The translations under genes were made by a program, and so were the position numbers. Below, piece after piece: positions 43,526 through 52,153 of a stretch of DNA of 62,731 nt. Origin of the DNA: Bacteroidales bacterium KHT7. GTDB taxonomy: Bacteria > Bacteroidota > Bacteroidia > Bacteroidales > Bacteroidaceae. The DNA is taken from the NCBI GenBank assembly GCA_900102385.1, contig FNBQ01000020.1, forward strand, positions 19,978 through 82,708, in the 5' to 3' direction. Numbering within the stretch: position 1 is the stretch's first letter; the number at the start of each line of letters is the position of its first letter. The notes under the pieces were generated by a model that saw only the letters and a program-made list of their open reading frames with translations, did not search any database and was not told the origin of the DNA.

Positions 43526-43681
43526 AACCCAAATCGGTCATTAGAAATTTTGCCTTACATAATGTTCAGATAAGTATTCGGAGCCTATGAAAATATAAGC
43601 GAAAAGTGCTAATGATTGACTCTGAATGATTAAACCAACTTACATTTTGTTACTTACTTTTTCTAATGACCGTTTTGGGTT
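43526..43681. mobile_element. MITE-like inverted-repeat element (156 bp)
   Basis: The arms AACCCAAATCGGTCATTAGAAA (43526-43547) and its near-exact reverse complement (43660-43681) match at 21 of 22 positions and enclose 112 AT-rich bases without an ORF. The size and structure fit a miniature inverted-repeat element. The flanks do not show a convincing target duplication. Confidence 0.55.
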
Positions 43682-43760
43682 AAAAAGATTTTTCAGCTTT
43701 CACCCCCTCATTTTAAATTCCATATAGACCCTAATTCAAAAAAAACACCTTCATTTTTTA

Positions 43761-43802
43761 ATTTTCAGCTTTCAATTCTCAAATTTTAACTTAGAATTGT
43801 CC
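43761..43802. repeat. Heptamer repeat flanking the second 11-mer array
   Basis: Six degenerate 7-base units in phase: AATTTTC, AGCTTTC, AATTCTC, AAATTTT, AACTTAG and AATTGTC. They directly abut the 11-mer array. Confidence 0.6.
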
Positions 43803-44009
43803 GAACCTTCCCCGAACCTTCTCCGTAGCTACTCCGTTCCTACCCCGTAGCTACCTCGTAGCTACAACGTACCTTGAACGTACCTTGCGGCTTGCTACCC
43901 CGTATCTACCCCGTAGTACAGGCTTGCTTCCCACTTACTATCGGCTTGTTTCTTCGTATCTTCCCCATAGCTTCTTCGAACTCAGAAGCTATGTTGAATC
44001 TACCTTGAC
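43801..44009. repeat. Second 11-base phased degenerate array
   Basis: Nineteen consecutive 11-base units without phase slip: CCGAACCTTCC, CCGAACCTTCT, CCGTAGCTACT, ACGTACCTTGA, CCGTATCTACC and so on. The reverse complement gives TCAAGGTACGT and GGTAGCTACGG, close to ATATCCAAGGT and GGTACGTCCA in the array at 1-264. It lies downstream of the minus-strand gene that ends at 44068. Confidence 0.85.
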
Positions 44010-44019
44010 ATAATCTTTA

Positions 44020-44083
44020 AACTTTCAATTTTCAACTTTCAATTAAAAAATTGTCCATTGTCAACTGTCAATTGTCAATTGTT
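44020..44083. repeat. Heptamer repeat overlapping a gene end
   Basis: Units AACTTTC, AATTTTC, AACTTTC, AATTAAA, then AATTGTC, CATTGTC, AACTGTC, AATTGTC and AATTGTT. The last units encode the final residues and stop of the minus-strand TolB gene. Confidence 0.75.
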
Positions 44084-45555
44084 CTCGTTGAATCCTCCTC
44101 GGCTATTGAAAGAATGTCGGCCTTTTGCGCCTGCGTATTGAAATAGACATTCTTTATGTCGTCGGCGTTGAAGTTGGCAGGTGTGTTGCTCAGTTCAGGA
44201 ATGTTGAAACTCTTAAATGTGTTGTCGTAGAACGTTGGATGCTTCTGCGGCAGGCAGAATGCCTTGCTTACATTTCCTTTGTCGTCAACATGCGCAAAGT
44301 AAGGCTTGCCATACATTCCGTCGTCACGCTTGCTGGCAAAGACAAACCAGTGCGCGTTGGTTGACCATGAATGGTAAGTATCAGAATTAGACGAATTTGT
44401 CTCGCTTAGATTGTTGACTTTTTTCGATGCTATCGCCATCATCTGCAAGTCAGCCTCTTTGTGCCAGATAGGGAATGTTCCGCAGTCCGAGATGGTGTAA
44501 AGAATGTATTTGCCGTCGGGCGAGCACTTTGGAAACGAAACAGAATGACCGTTTTCCTTGGCGTTGTAGAGCGTATCTACAACATCGCCCGGCATTCCCG
44601 TAACTTGGTCGAACGAGACGCAGCAAAGGCTGTATTTCAGGAATGGAAGGTCGGCAGCCTCGCCCTTTCGCGCGCCGCAGAACAGAATCTTTCTGCCGTC
44701 GGGTGTGAAGGTAGGGAACGACATGAACGTGATTGAGTCGCTCAACGCCTTGTTTGTTACTATACGGTTGTCTTTTGTGTCTACCACCACTAAGTTTGAT
44801 GAGGCATCGTAGACCTCGAGTCTTTCTGCTCCTTTGGTGTGCAGGGCAGGGATGATGGTATTTGTTGTGTAGACAATGAATCTGCCCGAAGGATGAAAGT
44901 CGCCGTAGATGCACGGATCGTTCAGTTCGTCCTTCAGTAAGAGTTTTTTCAGTTTGCCTTCGTTGTTGATGATTGTTCCGCCGTTTTTTCCGCGCAGGTG
45001 GAAGAACGACAGGTTTCCGCTCTTCTTGCCGTAGGTGTGGCAGTTCATGCAACTGTTGTCAACATCACGGTTGTCTATGAGTACGCGCTCATCGAACGAC
45101 TCGATGTTTCGCTCGCAAATCTGAATGTGGTTCCACACCTCGTAGCCCGGCTCTATCAGGCGGTAACTGATGTAGGAGTCGATAGGCTCGTTGGCTATAG
45201 TCCAAGTAGACGACTTGAACAGAAGCCATTTGCCGTCTTTCTTTTCGTAGACATTAAGTTGGGCATTCTTTCCCTTGTTTCGCTGAAGAAAGTCGTGCCA
45301 ATCGCCCTCGTCCCATATCAGTTCTGTGCTTCCGCTTGCCTCAATCTCGTCGGCATCGCATTTTGCCTTGGCGTATATTTCGGAATATCCGCCGCGAAGC
45401 ATGAAGTTGAGCGGAGCAATATTGTAGGGGAGAGTTATGTCGGTATAGTCGGGAAACATTGGCGCTGCGGTGTTAGTAGCGGTGTAGTTGCCCGGTGCGC
45501 CGTTGCAGGCACATAAAATAAACGCTGCAAGTGGGTAAAGTAAGTGTTTGAACAT
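44068..45555 (-). CDS. TolB/PD40-type lipoprotein with CXXCH haem motif, copy 2
   Basis: A 495-aa lipoprotein (signal to C17 in FILCAC), homologous to the proteins at 26370 and 49041. It shares MFPDYTDITLPYNIAPLNFML, a single CXXCH (CMNCH, 169-173) and propeller blades FHPSGRFIVYTTN, FTPDGRKILFCGA, CSPDGKYILYTIS and WSTNAHWFVFASKRDDG. It is transcribed divergently from the DUF6057-like gene at 45609 from an overlapping promoter region, so the two are likely co-regulated. Its last codons run into a heptamer array, so the C-terminal tail (STRTIDN) may be repeat-derived. Function unknown. Confidence 0.8.
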   Translation of the reverse strand: MFKHLLYPLAAFILCACNGAPGNYTATNTAAPMFPDYTDITLPYNIAPLNFMLRGGYSEIYAKAKCDADEIEASGSTELIWDEGDWHDFLQRNKGKNAQLNVYEKKDGKWLLFKSSTWTIANEPIDSYISYRLIEPGYEVWNHIQICERNIESFDERVLIDNRDVDNSCMNCHTYGKKSGNLSFFHLRGKNGGTIINNEGKLKKLLLKDELNDPCIYGDFHPSGRFIVYTTNTIIPALHTKGAERLEVYDASSNLVVVDTKDNRIVTNKALSDSITFMSFPTFTPDGRKILFCGARKGEAADLPFLKYSLCCVSFDQVTGMPGDVVDTLYNAKENGHSVSFPKCSPDGKYILYTISDCGTFPIWHKEADLQMMAIASKKVNNLSETNSSNSDTYHSWSTNAHWFVFASKRDDGMYGKPYFAHVDDKGNVSKAFCLPQKHPTFYDNTFKSFNIPELSNTPANFNADDIKNVYFNTQAQKADILSIAEEDSTRTIDN

Positions 45556-45574
45556 ATTTTAATAATTCAGATTG

Positions 45575-45603
45575 CAAAGATAACAATAAAAGTGTTATTT
45601 TTG
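45575..45603. promoter_or_regulatory. Divergent promoters (TolB copy 2 / DUF6057-like copy 2)
   Basis: Minus strand TATCTTTG at 45582-45575. Plus strand TATTTTTG at 45596-45603. They are 13 bases apart. The plus start would fall near 45610, on or just after the ATG at 45609. Confidence 0.65.
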
Positions 45604-45608
45604 CAACT

Positions 45609-47213
45609 ATGTTAAACAAATCGATACAATGGAGAAGGGCAATAATGTGCGTCGTAAGCCTTTTGGTGTTGGGCGGTATCTTTGCTTTTTTCTTTATACT
45701 ATATCCTAACCATTTGTATGTACGCGAACAGAACATGATGTTTCTGCTCGATAATGAGTACATCAGGCACTACTTCACAAAGCCGGGGTGGTTTGCTTGC
45801 CTTGCCGGCGATTTCGTTACTCAGTTTCTGTATTATGTAGGTGGAGGCGCGACGGTAATAACCATTCTGCTGGCTCTGCTTCTGCTGGCACTCTATGGCG
45901 GACTGAAGGTGTCGCTTCCGCGGTGGGTGGCGTTTGCTGTTGCCTTGCTTGCCGTTGTTTACGAAGGGCTCAGAAACATCGACACGTTCTATCCGCTGGC
46001 ATCTACCGTGTCGCTGGCGGGCGGTGCGGCAATGTTTCAGTTTTATGTCTACGGAAGTTGCAACCGCTATATTCATGCCTTCATCGGACTGCTTCTGATG
46101 GTTATTTCATATTGGATGCTCGGCTACGGATTTCTGCTTCTTGGAGTGCTTATTCTCGTTCATTCCGTGCGATACCGTCTTTGGACTCAGCCGATGGCTG
46201 TAGTTCTTGCCGCCGGATTCCCGTGGCTGATGGCAGGGCACTATCAGTTTGACGAAGAAAAGGCATACACCTACGCTTCTGGAAAATGGTTCTGCCTTCC
46301 AAACTGGTACGAAGAAGACCTCTATTCGGTTATAAACAGTTATTATTTTGGAAATTACAAGAAGAGTGCAGCCGATGCGCTGGCTTTTCAGAAGAAATAC
46401 GGTCCGGACAGATATTTTGCGTATTACTACAATCTCGGCAATGCCATGCAGAATGCCCTGCCCGATAATCTGCTTAATAGCCCTTATTGCTCGGCAAAGG
46501 GACTGGCGGTGGAGATGTCAAACAATACCAACTATCAGCTTATGGGCTGTGGATGCGACCTTTGGCTGGCGATGGGGCATACTACGGTTGCCGAACATTG
46601 CGCCATGCTCGGTCTAATCTTCTCGCCCGAAAGTAGAAATGCCAAGATGGTTCGCAAACTTGCCGAGATAAACCGTCTGACTGGCGAGAAGGAAGTAGAA
46701 AATAAGTACAGACGGATGTTGGACAAGATGATTTGCTACCGGTGGACAGCACATTCTGCGGCAAAAAAAACGCAGATGATTCTGCCTGAAAACGATACGA
46801 TTGTAACAACAAACGACATCCGCGGATGTTTTGAAAACATGGCACAGAACAGGTTGCCAAACCGAATGGCGATAGACTATCTGCTGTGCTACGACCTTCT
46901 GACAGGTGCGCTTCAGCCATTCTGTAATGACCTTCAGGCGTACGGACGGAAAGTCTATTCGGGCAATCTGCCGCGAATATATCAAGAGGCTCTCCTCATT
47001 GTCTACGCATCGGCAAAGCAGCATGGCGACGAGCAGTTGGCAAGTCAGATTCAGCAGTATCCTGTGATGCAGGAGACGATGCGCGAATTTTCTGACTTCA
47101 ACAAGGCGTTTGCCGAGACAAACGGTAACAAGCAGGCTCTCGAACCACGTTTTGGAAAGACATACTGGTTCTATCTGAAATTCAGAGTCAGGAGAGTCGG
47201 GAAAGTTCAGTAA
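45609..47213 (+). CDS. DUF6057-like membrane protein, copy 2
   Basis: A 534-aa protein with the same plan as the protein at 24587: a basic N-terminus, about eight hydrophobic segments (15-215), then a soluble helical half ending FGKTYWFYLKF. The PNHLYVREQNMMFLLDNEYIRHYFTKPGW stretch parallels YHLIFQEQYQIFLCTADF in the next gene. The -7 box implies an almost leaderless mRNA if the ATG at 45609 is used; the next ATG is at 45645 but would remove residues aligned with the homologues. It shares an operon with the next two genes. Function unknown. Confidence 0.72.
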   Translation: MLNKSIQWRRAIMCVVSLLVLGGIFAFFFILYPNHLYVREQNMMFLLDNEYIRHYFTKPGWFACLAGDFVTQFLYYVGGGATVITILLALLLLALYGGLKVSLPRWVAFAVALLAVVYEGLRNIDTFYPLASTVSLAGGAAMFQFYVYGSCNRYIHAFIGLLLMVISYWMLGYGFLLLGVLILVHSVRYRLWTQPMAVVLAAGFPWLMAGHYQFDEEKAYTYASGKWFCLPNWYEEDLYSVINSYYFGNYKKSAADALAFQKKYGPDRYFAYYYNLGNAMQNALPDNLLNSPYCSAKGLAVEMSNNTNYQLMGCGCDLWLAMGHTTVAEHCAMLGLIFSPESRNAKMVRKLAEINRLTGEKEVENKYRRMLDKMICYRWTAHSAAKKTQMILPENDTIVTTNDIRGCFENMAQNRLPNRMAIDYLLCYDLLTGALQPFCNDLQAYGRKVYSGNLPRIYQEALLIVYASAKQHGDEQLASQIQQYPVMQETMREFSDFNKAFAETNGNKQALEPRFGKTYWFYLKFRVRRVGKVQ

Positions 47214-47233
47214 CTTAAAGCTTTTATAGTACA

Positions 47234-49039
47234 ATGATAAACATTAAAGACCCAAAGTGGATTCCGTGTGTTGATGCGGTGCTGTCGGCTGCGTTTGCCG
47301 CGGCTGTTTTTCTGTTCTTTTGGCTGAAATATCCTTATCACTTGATATTTCAGGAGCAGTATCAGATTTTTCTGTGTACCGCCGATTTTGCGCGGCAGTT
47401 AATCTTGCTGCCCGGCGGACTGTCGGCTTATGTTGGCAGATTTCTTACGCAGTTCTTCTTCATGCCGGCTTGCGGAGCGGCGATAATGGCGGCTCTTCTG
47501 CTTGCCGTGCAGATTCTTTCGGCCTCGTTGCTGCGCCGTCGCAGTCTGCTAAACTATTCGCTCTCGTTCATTCCAGCGGCAATTCTGATGGTTTTGTATC
47601 TCGACGAAGACGTGCTTCTGCCGCTCGCCGTTTCCGAAATCCTGCTTCTTCTTGCAGCAAGAATTGTTGTTTCTGTTGAGGGCGATATTCTTCGCCGACT
47701 GCTTTTTATTGCACTTGTTCCATTGCTCTTCTTCATGCTCGGAAACATAAGTGTCGTTTTTGTGCCGATAGTCCTTGCCGATGAGTTTCTGCACAGAAAG
47801 ATGAATCTTGTGAAGTGGCTGATTTTGATGATGGTAGCCGTGGCTGTTGCTGTTGCGTGCCCGTTTGTGGCGCAGCATTTCTGTAGCTATCAGTCGGACT
47901 GGCTGATGTTTGGACTTCATTATTACCGTCCTCGCTTTGCAACTCCGTATTATCTGTGGCTTTCTGCCGCCGTCGTGCCATTGGTTCTGGTGGCTTCGGC
48001 AATGATAAAACTTGGCGAGAAAGCCGAGAAATACATAGGATGGTGCGCCGTGTTAGTGATTGCCGTCGGCGCAGTCTATGCCGTTAATAAGAAGGCGATG
48101 CCGAGCAAGGAGATGGCGATGAGATACTCAAAACTGATGTATGATCAGCAGTGGAACGACATCATCGCCCTTGCCAACGAGCAGCCTCCAACAAATCCGA
48201 TGTCGGCAATCTGCCTGAATCTTGCGCTGATAAAGACCGGCAATGCCAACAGCCTCTTCTGCTATCCGCAGCACGGAACGCAATGCCTTCTGCCTGAGTT
48301 TACGAAAGACTATGTTGCGCCGCTTGTTACGGCTCAGGTATTCTATCATCTTGGAATGATAAACGATGCCATGCGCTCAACATTCGAGGCGCAAGAGTGC
48401 ATTCCCGACTATCAGAAAAGTGCGTTCTGCTACAAAGTGCTTGCCGAGTGCAACTTGATTACAGGTAACTATCAGGTGGCAAAAAGATACGTCTCACTTC
48501 TGAAAAATACGATTTGCTACCGCAAATGGGCTGAGGACGTCAGCCAGTTACTGTGGCACAAAGGAGCATCGCCTTCTGCCGAGAAACTGCTGACAGACAA
48601 GGCTGTAGAATCGCATCCGGTTTATGGACATCTTAGGAAGTTCCTAATCAGAAAGGAAAACGATTTCTTCTATTCCGAGACGGAGACAGACTCGATGCTC
48701 GGCAATGTCTATCTTACAAACACAAGCAACACGATGGCATACGACTATATGATTTCGTGGTTGCTGCTTGGCAAGAACGTGCCGCGATTCGTGGAAGTTT
48801 TTGATGTGAACCACGACCTTTACGGAAAGCCTCTGCCACGCCTCTATCAAGAGGTAATTGCGCTGGCGTGGGCAAAGGGGCATCGCGACTTCAGCGGAAT
48901 CCCTTATCCGATAGAAAAGGACATCCAGATGAGTTTTTCCAACTTTATGCACGCCTACAAAGGCAAGGCTCCCGAGAGTTACATGAAGGCGAACTTCGGC
49001 AACACTTATTGGTACTATTTCGCTTTTGCAAACAATTAA
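47234..49039 (+). CDS. DUF6057-like membrane protein, copy 3
   Basis: A 601-aa protein starting 20 bases after copy 2. Residues 15-285 carry about nine hydrophobic segments (for example AAFAAAVFLFFWLKYPYHLIF and FFMLGNISVVFVPIVLADEF). Residues 290-601 are soluble with TPR-like helices (AVAKRYVSLLKNTICYRKWAEDVSQLL-type) and the shared ending FGNTYWYYFAF. It is nearer in size to copy 1 than to copy 2. The TolB gene follows its stop by one base, so the pair is translationally linked, which again supports a two-protein module. Confidence 0.72.
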   Translation: MINIKDPKWIPCVDAVLSAAFAAAVFLFFWLKYPYHLIFQEQYQIFLCTADFARQLILLPGGLSAYVGRFLTQFFFMPACGAAIMAALLLAVQILSASLLRRRSLLNYSLSFIPAAILMVLYLDEDVLLPLAVSEILLLLAARIVVSVEGDILRRLLFIALVPLLFFMLGNISVVFVPIVLADEFLHRKMNLVKWLILMMVAVAVAVACPFVAQHFCSYQSDWLMFGLHYYRPRFATPYYLWLSAAVVPLVLVASAMIKLGEKAEKYIGWCAVLVIAVGAVYAVNKKAMPSKEMAMRYSKLMYDQQWNDIIALANEQPPTNPMSAICLNLALIKTGNANSLFCYPQHGTQCLLPEFTKDYVAPLVTAQVFYHLGMINDAMRSTFEAQECIPDYQKSAFCYKVLAECNLITGNYQVAKRYVSLLKNTICYRKWAEDVSQLLWHKGASPSAEKLLTDKAVESHPVYGHLRKFLIRKENDFFYSETETDSMLGNVYLTNTSNTMAYDYMISWLLLGKNVPRFVEVFDVNHDLYGKPLPRLYQEVIALAWAKGHRDFSGIPYPIEKDIQMSFSNFMHAYKGKAPESYMKANFGNTYWYYFAFANN

Positions 49040-49040
49040 A

Positions 49041-50516
49041 ATGAGAAATCTTATGAAGACGATTATATATTTTGCCGTATGCTGTGTGCTGATGACTTCG
49101 TGCGGTATGGAGGCGGTGAAAAATGCTCGAACAGAAGGCAATTTTCCGAAGATTTATCCTGATTATGTCGATGTTACCGTGCCGGCACAGATTGCACCGC
49201 TGAACTTTGCAATGGCTGACGATGCCGCATTGCTCGTTGATGTCGTTGCAACTGGCGAGAAAGGCGGAAACATCCACGTTCAGGGCGAATATGCCGATTT
49301 TGACGAGGCTGAATGGAAGGAACTTCTGCAACAGAACATCGGCTCGAAAATATGGTTCGAAGTCAGCGCAAAGACCGACGGCGGCTGGACTACGTTCCGC
49401 AAGTTCAGCATAAGCGTTAGCGGCGATGAGATTGATTACGGCATTGCCTACCGTAAACTCGCGCCGGGCTACGAAGTGTTCAGCAAGATGGGAATATACG
49501 AGCGCAATCTGTCGAACTTCGACGAAACGGCGGTGCTCGAAAATACGCAGTTCGACGGTTGCTTGAACTGCCACGAGTTTAACAAGTGCAATCCCGAAGG
49601 ACTGACGATGCACATCCGCGGCGACCACAGTGCCACGCTCATAAGAACGCAAGGCGGCATAGAGGCTCTGAACACGAAGACTGACAGCACCCTCGGATTC
49701 TGTGTTTATCCGTACTGGCATCCGTCTGGAAAATTCATCGTTTACTCTACAAATACCACGCGACAGATGTTCCATTCGATGCCCGAGAAGATAATCGAGG
49801 TCTTCGATTTGGAATCGGACTTGCAAGTGTATGATATTCAGAAGAAAGAACTGATTTTGAGCAACTCGGTGATGCTTGCCGACTCGTGGGAGACATATCC
49901 TACATTCTCGCCCGACGGCAAGACGCTTTATTTCTGCACAGCCCAGAAAGCCGATATTCCGTCGGAGCTGAAGGAGGTGAGATACAGCCTTTGTAAGGCG
50001 TCGTTCAACCCCGAAACAGGAAAGGTTGGCGAGGATGTTGATACGCTTGTAAGTGTGCGCACTACGGGCAAGAGCGTCACATTTCCGAAGCCATCGTACG
50101 ACGGACGCTATCTGATGTACACGTTGTGCGACTACGGTTGCTTCTCAATCTGGCATCACGAGGCCGATTTGTACCTGCTCGACCTTAAAACGGGCGAGAG
50201 CCGCGCGCTTTCGTTGGCCAACAGTAGCGACACCGACAGTTATCACAACTGGAGCACCAATAGCCGCTGGTTCGTGTTCAGTTCGCGCCGCGACGACGGT
50301 CAGTTTACGCGCCTCTACCTCTCGCACATCGGTGCCGACGGAAAGGAGAGCAAACCGTTTATGCTTCCGCAGAAAAATCCGAAGAAATATTATGCCGAGC
50401 TGATGCTTTCGTACAATGTTCCGGAGTTCGTAACCGCGCCAATAAAATTCGACCGTATGGATGCCGTTGAAAAGATAAATTCTGCCGAACGAACCGCTTT
50501 AAAAGTCAGACGCTGA
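49041..50516 (+). CDS. TolB/PD40-type lipoprotein with CXXCH haem motif, copy 3
   Basis: A 491-aa lipoprotein from the ATG at 49041, one base after the previous stop. The TTG at 49026 is in frame but would overlap that gene. The lipobox is LMTSC. Features shared with copies 1 and 2 are IYPDYVDVTVPAQIAPLNF, a beta region, CLNCH (C and H about residues 174-178 here), then blades WHPSGKFIVYSTN, FSPDGKTLYFCTA, PSYDGRYLMYTL and WSTNSRWFVFSSRRDDG. Its stop TGA overlaps the ATG of the RluA gene by one base. Function unknown. Confidence 0.8.
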   Translation: MRNLMKTIIYFAVCCVLMTSCGMEAVKNARTEGNFPKIYPDYVDVTVPAQIAPLNFAMADDAALLVDVVATGEKGGNIHVQGEYADFDEAEWKELLQQNIGSKIWFEVSAKTDGGWTTFRKFSISVSGDEIDYGIAYRKLAPGYEVFSKMGIYERNLSNFDETAVLENTQFDGCLNCHEFNKCNPEGLTMHIRGDHSATLIRTQGGIEALNTKTDSTLGFCVYPYWHPSGKFIVYSTNTTRQMFHSMPEKIIEVFDLESDLQVYDIQKKELILSNSVMLADSWETYPTFSPDGKTLYFCTAQKADIPSELKEVRYSLCKASFNPETGKVGEDVDTLVSVRTTGKSVTFPKPSYDGRYLMYTLCDYGCFSIWHHEADLYLLDLKTGESRALSLANSSDTDSYHNWSTNSRWFVFSSRRDDGQFTRLYLSHIGADGKESKPFMLPQKNPKKYYAELMLSYNVPEFVTAPIKFDRMDAVEKINSAERTALKVRR

Positions 50517-52147
50517 TGTTTCATAAACTGAAAATAGACAAGAATACCGAACTTCCTGCAAAGTTCAACAATCCTTTCTGTTACACACCTCATCCGCTGT
50601 GCCTCGCTGCCGCCGATGAGGTGCGGAACTATATTGCCATGCGCACCGACTGGCACAATGAGTTGAACCAAGGCAAGATGTTCGGTGTGTTGGTTTGCGA
50701 GAGCGCATCGGGCGAGATTGGCTATCTGGCGGCCTTCAGCGGAAATCTGGCGCACAGCAACAATCATCCGTTTTTCGTTCCGCCAGTCTACGATTTGCTC
50801 AATCCGCAAGGATTTTTCAAGCAGGAAGAAAGCAATATTTCAGCCATCAATCATCGGATTTCGGAACTTCAGAACTCGGAGGAATATCAGAATCTTGTCG
50901 ACGAATTGAGAACGAAAGAGGCTGAAGGACGCCAGAAAATTGATGCTTTCCGTCATCAGATGAAGGCAGACAAGGCGCGTCGTGATGAGTTGCGTAAGAC
51001 TGCCATCGACAAAGAAACCATCGATTTGCTGATAAAAGAAAGTCAGTTTCAGAAAGCCGAACTGAAAAGACGCGAGCGCGATTTGAAACTTCAACTCGAC
51101 GGACTGAAAGAGAAGGTCGATGCCGTAAAAAATGAGATTGAACGTCTGAAACAAGAGCGTAAGCAACGTTCGTTCAGACTTCAGATGCAACTTTTCGACG
51201 AGTTCCGTCTACTGAATGCCAAGGGCGAGGCGAAGGGAATCTGTACGCTCTTTGCCCAGTCGCCAGACCATCCCGACATTCCGCCGGCAGGAACAGGCGA
51301 GTGCGCTGCACCCAAGCTTTTGCAGTATGCCTATGCCAACGGCTTTCGCCCTGTTGCGATGGCTGAATTTTGGTGGGGCGAGTCGCCAAAAGGCGAGATT
51401 CGCCGTCACGGAAACTTCTATCCGGCATGCCAAGGCAAGTGCGCTCCGCTGCTCAGGCACATGCTCATCGGACTTGACGTTGAGGAAAATCAGCATGAGA
51501 AAGAGGCATCGCGCAACCATCAGCCAAAAGTAGTTTTCGAGGACGAATGGCTGCTTGTTGTAGATAAACCGTCTGGAATGTTGTCCGTTCCGGGAAAGGT
51601 GAGCGAAGTGTCCGTTTATCAGTGGGTTGCCGATAATTATCCAGATGCCACCGGACCGCTGGTTGTTCATCGGCTCGACATGGCAACATCGGGCTTGCTC
51701 GTAATTGCCAAGAACAAAGATGTTTGCGCTATGATGCAGCGTATGTTCGAAGGTCGCGAGGTGGCGAAAAAGTACGTCGCGCTACTCGAATCGCGCGGAA
51801 ATCTAAGTGAAAGTGAGAGTGGCAAGATAGAGCTTCCGCTCGCGCCCGACTACATAAACCGTCCTCGTCAGAAGGTCGATTTTGAGAACGGAAAAACAGC
51901 TGTTACGACGTACAAGGTCGTTTCTGTCGGCAACGATTCTGTCCGCATCGAACTGTTTCCGAAGACTGGACGCACGCATCAACTTCGTGTTCATTGCGCA
52001 AGCATTCAGGGGCTCAATGCCCCGATAATCGGCGATGAGTTGTACGGCATTCGTTCGAGCCGTCTCTTTCTCCATGCCGAGCAGATTTCGTTCGTTCATC
52101 CCCTAACAAAAAAGAGCCTCACCATTGTTAGTAAGGCTCCTTTCTGA
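50516..52147 (+). CDS. RluA-family pseudouridine synthase with long N-terminal extension
   Basis: A 543-aa protein. The C-terminal 220 residues are a RluA-type rRNA/tRNA pseudouridine synthase: EDEWLLVVDKPSGMLSVPGK, the catalytic HRLDMATSGLLVIAKN (D388) and KTGRTHQLRVHCAS. The first 315 residues are an extension seen in some Bacteroidales and gammaproteobacterial relatives. It contains a coiled coil (about 125-220, rich in Lys/Glu/Arg) and a GTGECAAPKLLQYA...RPVAMAEFWWG segment. The start overlaps the TolB stop (TGATG), which suggests coupling to an otherwise unrelated surface-protein operon. Confidence 0.85.
   Translation: MFHKLKIDKNTELPAKFNNPFCYTPHPLCLAAADEVRNYIAMRTDWHNELNQGKMFGVLVCESASGEIGYLAAFSGNLAHSNNHPFFVPPVYDLLNPQGFFKQEESNISAINHRISELQNSEEYQNLVDELRTKEAEGRQKIDAFRHQMKADKARRDELRKTAIDKETIDLLIKESQFQKAELKRRERDLKLQLDGLKEKVDAVKNEIERLKQERKQRSFRLQMQLFDEFRLLNAKGEAKGICTLFAQSPDHPDIPPAGTGECAAPKLLQYAYANGFRPVAMAEFWWGESPKGEIRRHGNFYPACQGKCAPLLRHMLIGLDVEENQHEKEASRNHQPKVVFEDEWLLVVDKPSGMLSVPGKVSEVSVYQWVADNYPDATGPLVVHRLDMATSGLLVIAKNKDVCAMMQRMFEGREVAKKYVALLESRGNLSESESGKIELPLAPDYINRPRQKVDFENGKTAVTTYKVVSVGNDSVRIELFPKTGRTHQLRVHCASIQGLNAPIIGDELYGIRSSRLFLHAEQISFVHPLTKKSLTIVSKAPF
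52111..52146. terminator. Bidirectional terminator at the RluA gene end
   Basis: GAGCCT (52114-52119) pairs with AGGCTC (52134-52139), flanked by A-run and CTTT. It lies inside the last RluA codons and faces the convergent gene at 52154. Confidence 0.6.
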
Positions 52148-52153
52148 AAAGGA

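Noticed and set aside
43801-44009. Repetitive coding sequence (33-base periodicity equals 11 codons)
   Set aside because: No sustained ORF covers the array on either strand, and unit drift is not biased to third positions.
49026-49040. TTG start for the third TolB gene
   Set aside because: It would overlap the preceding gene and add five residues before a good signal peptide. The ATG at 49041 fits better.
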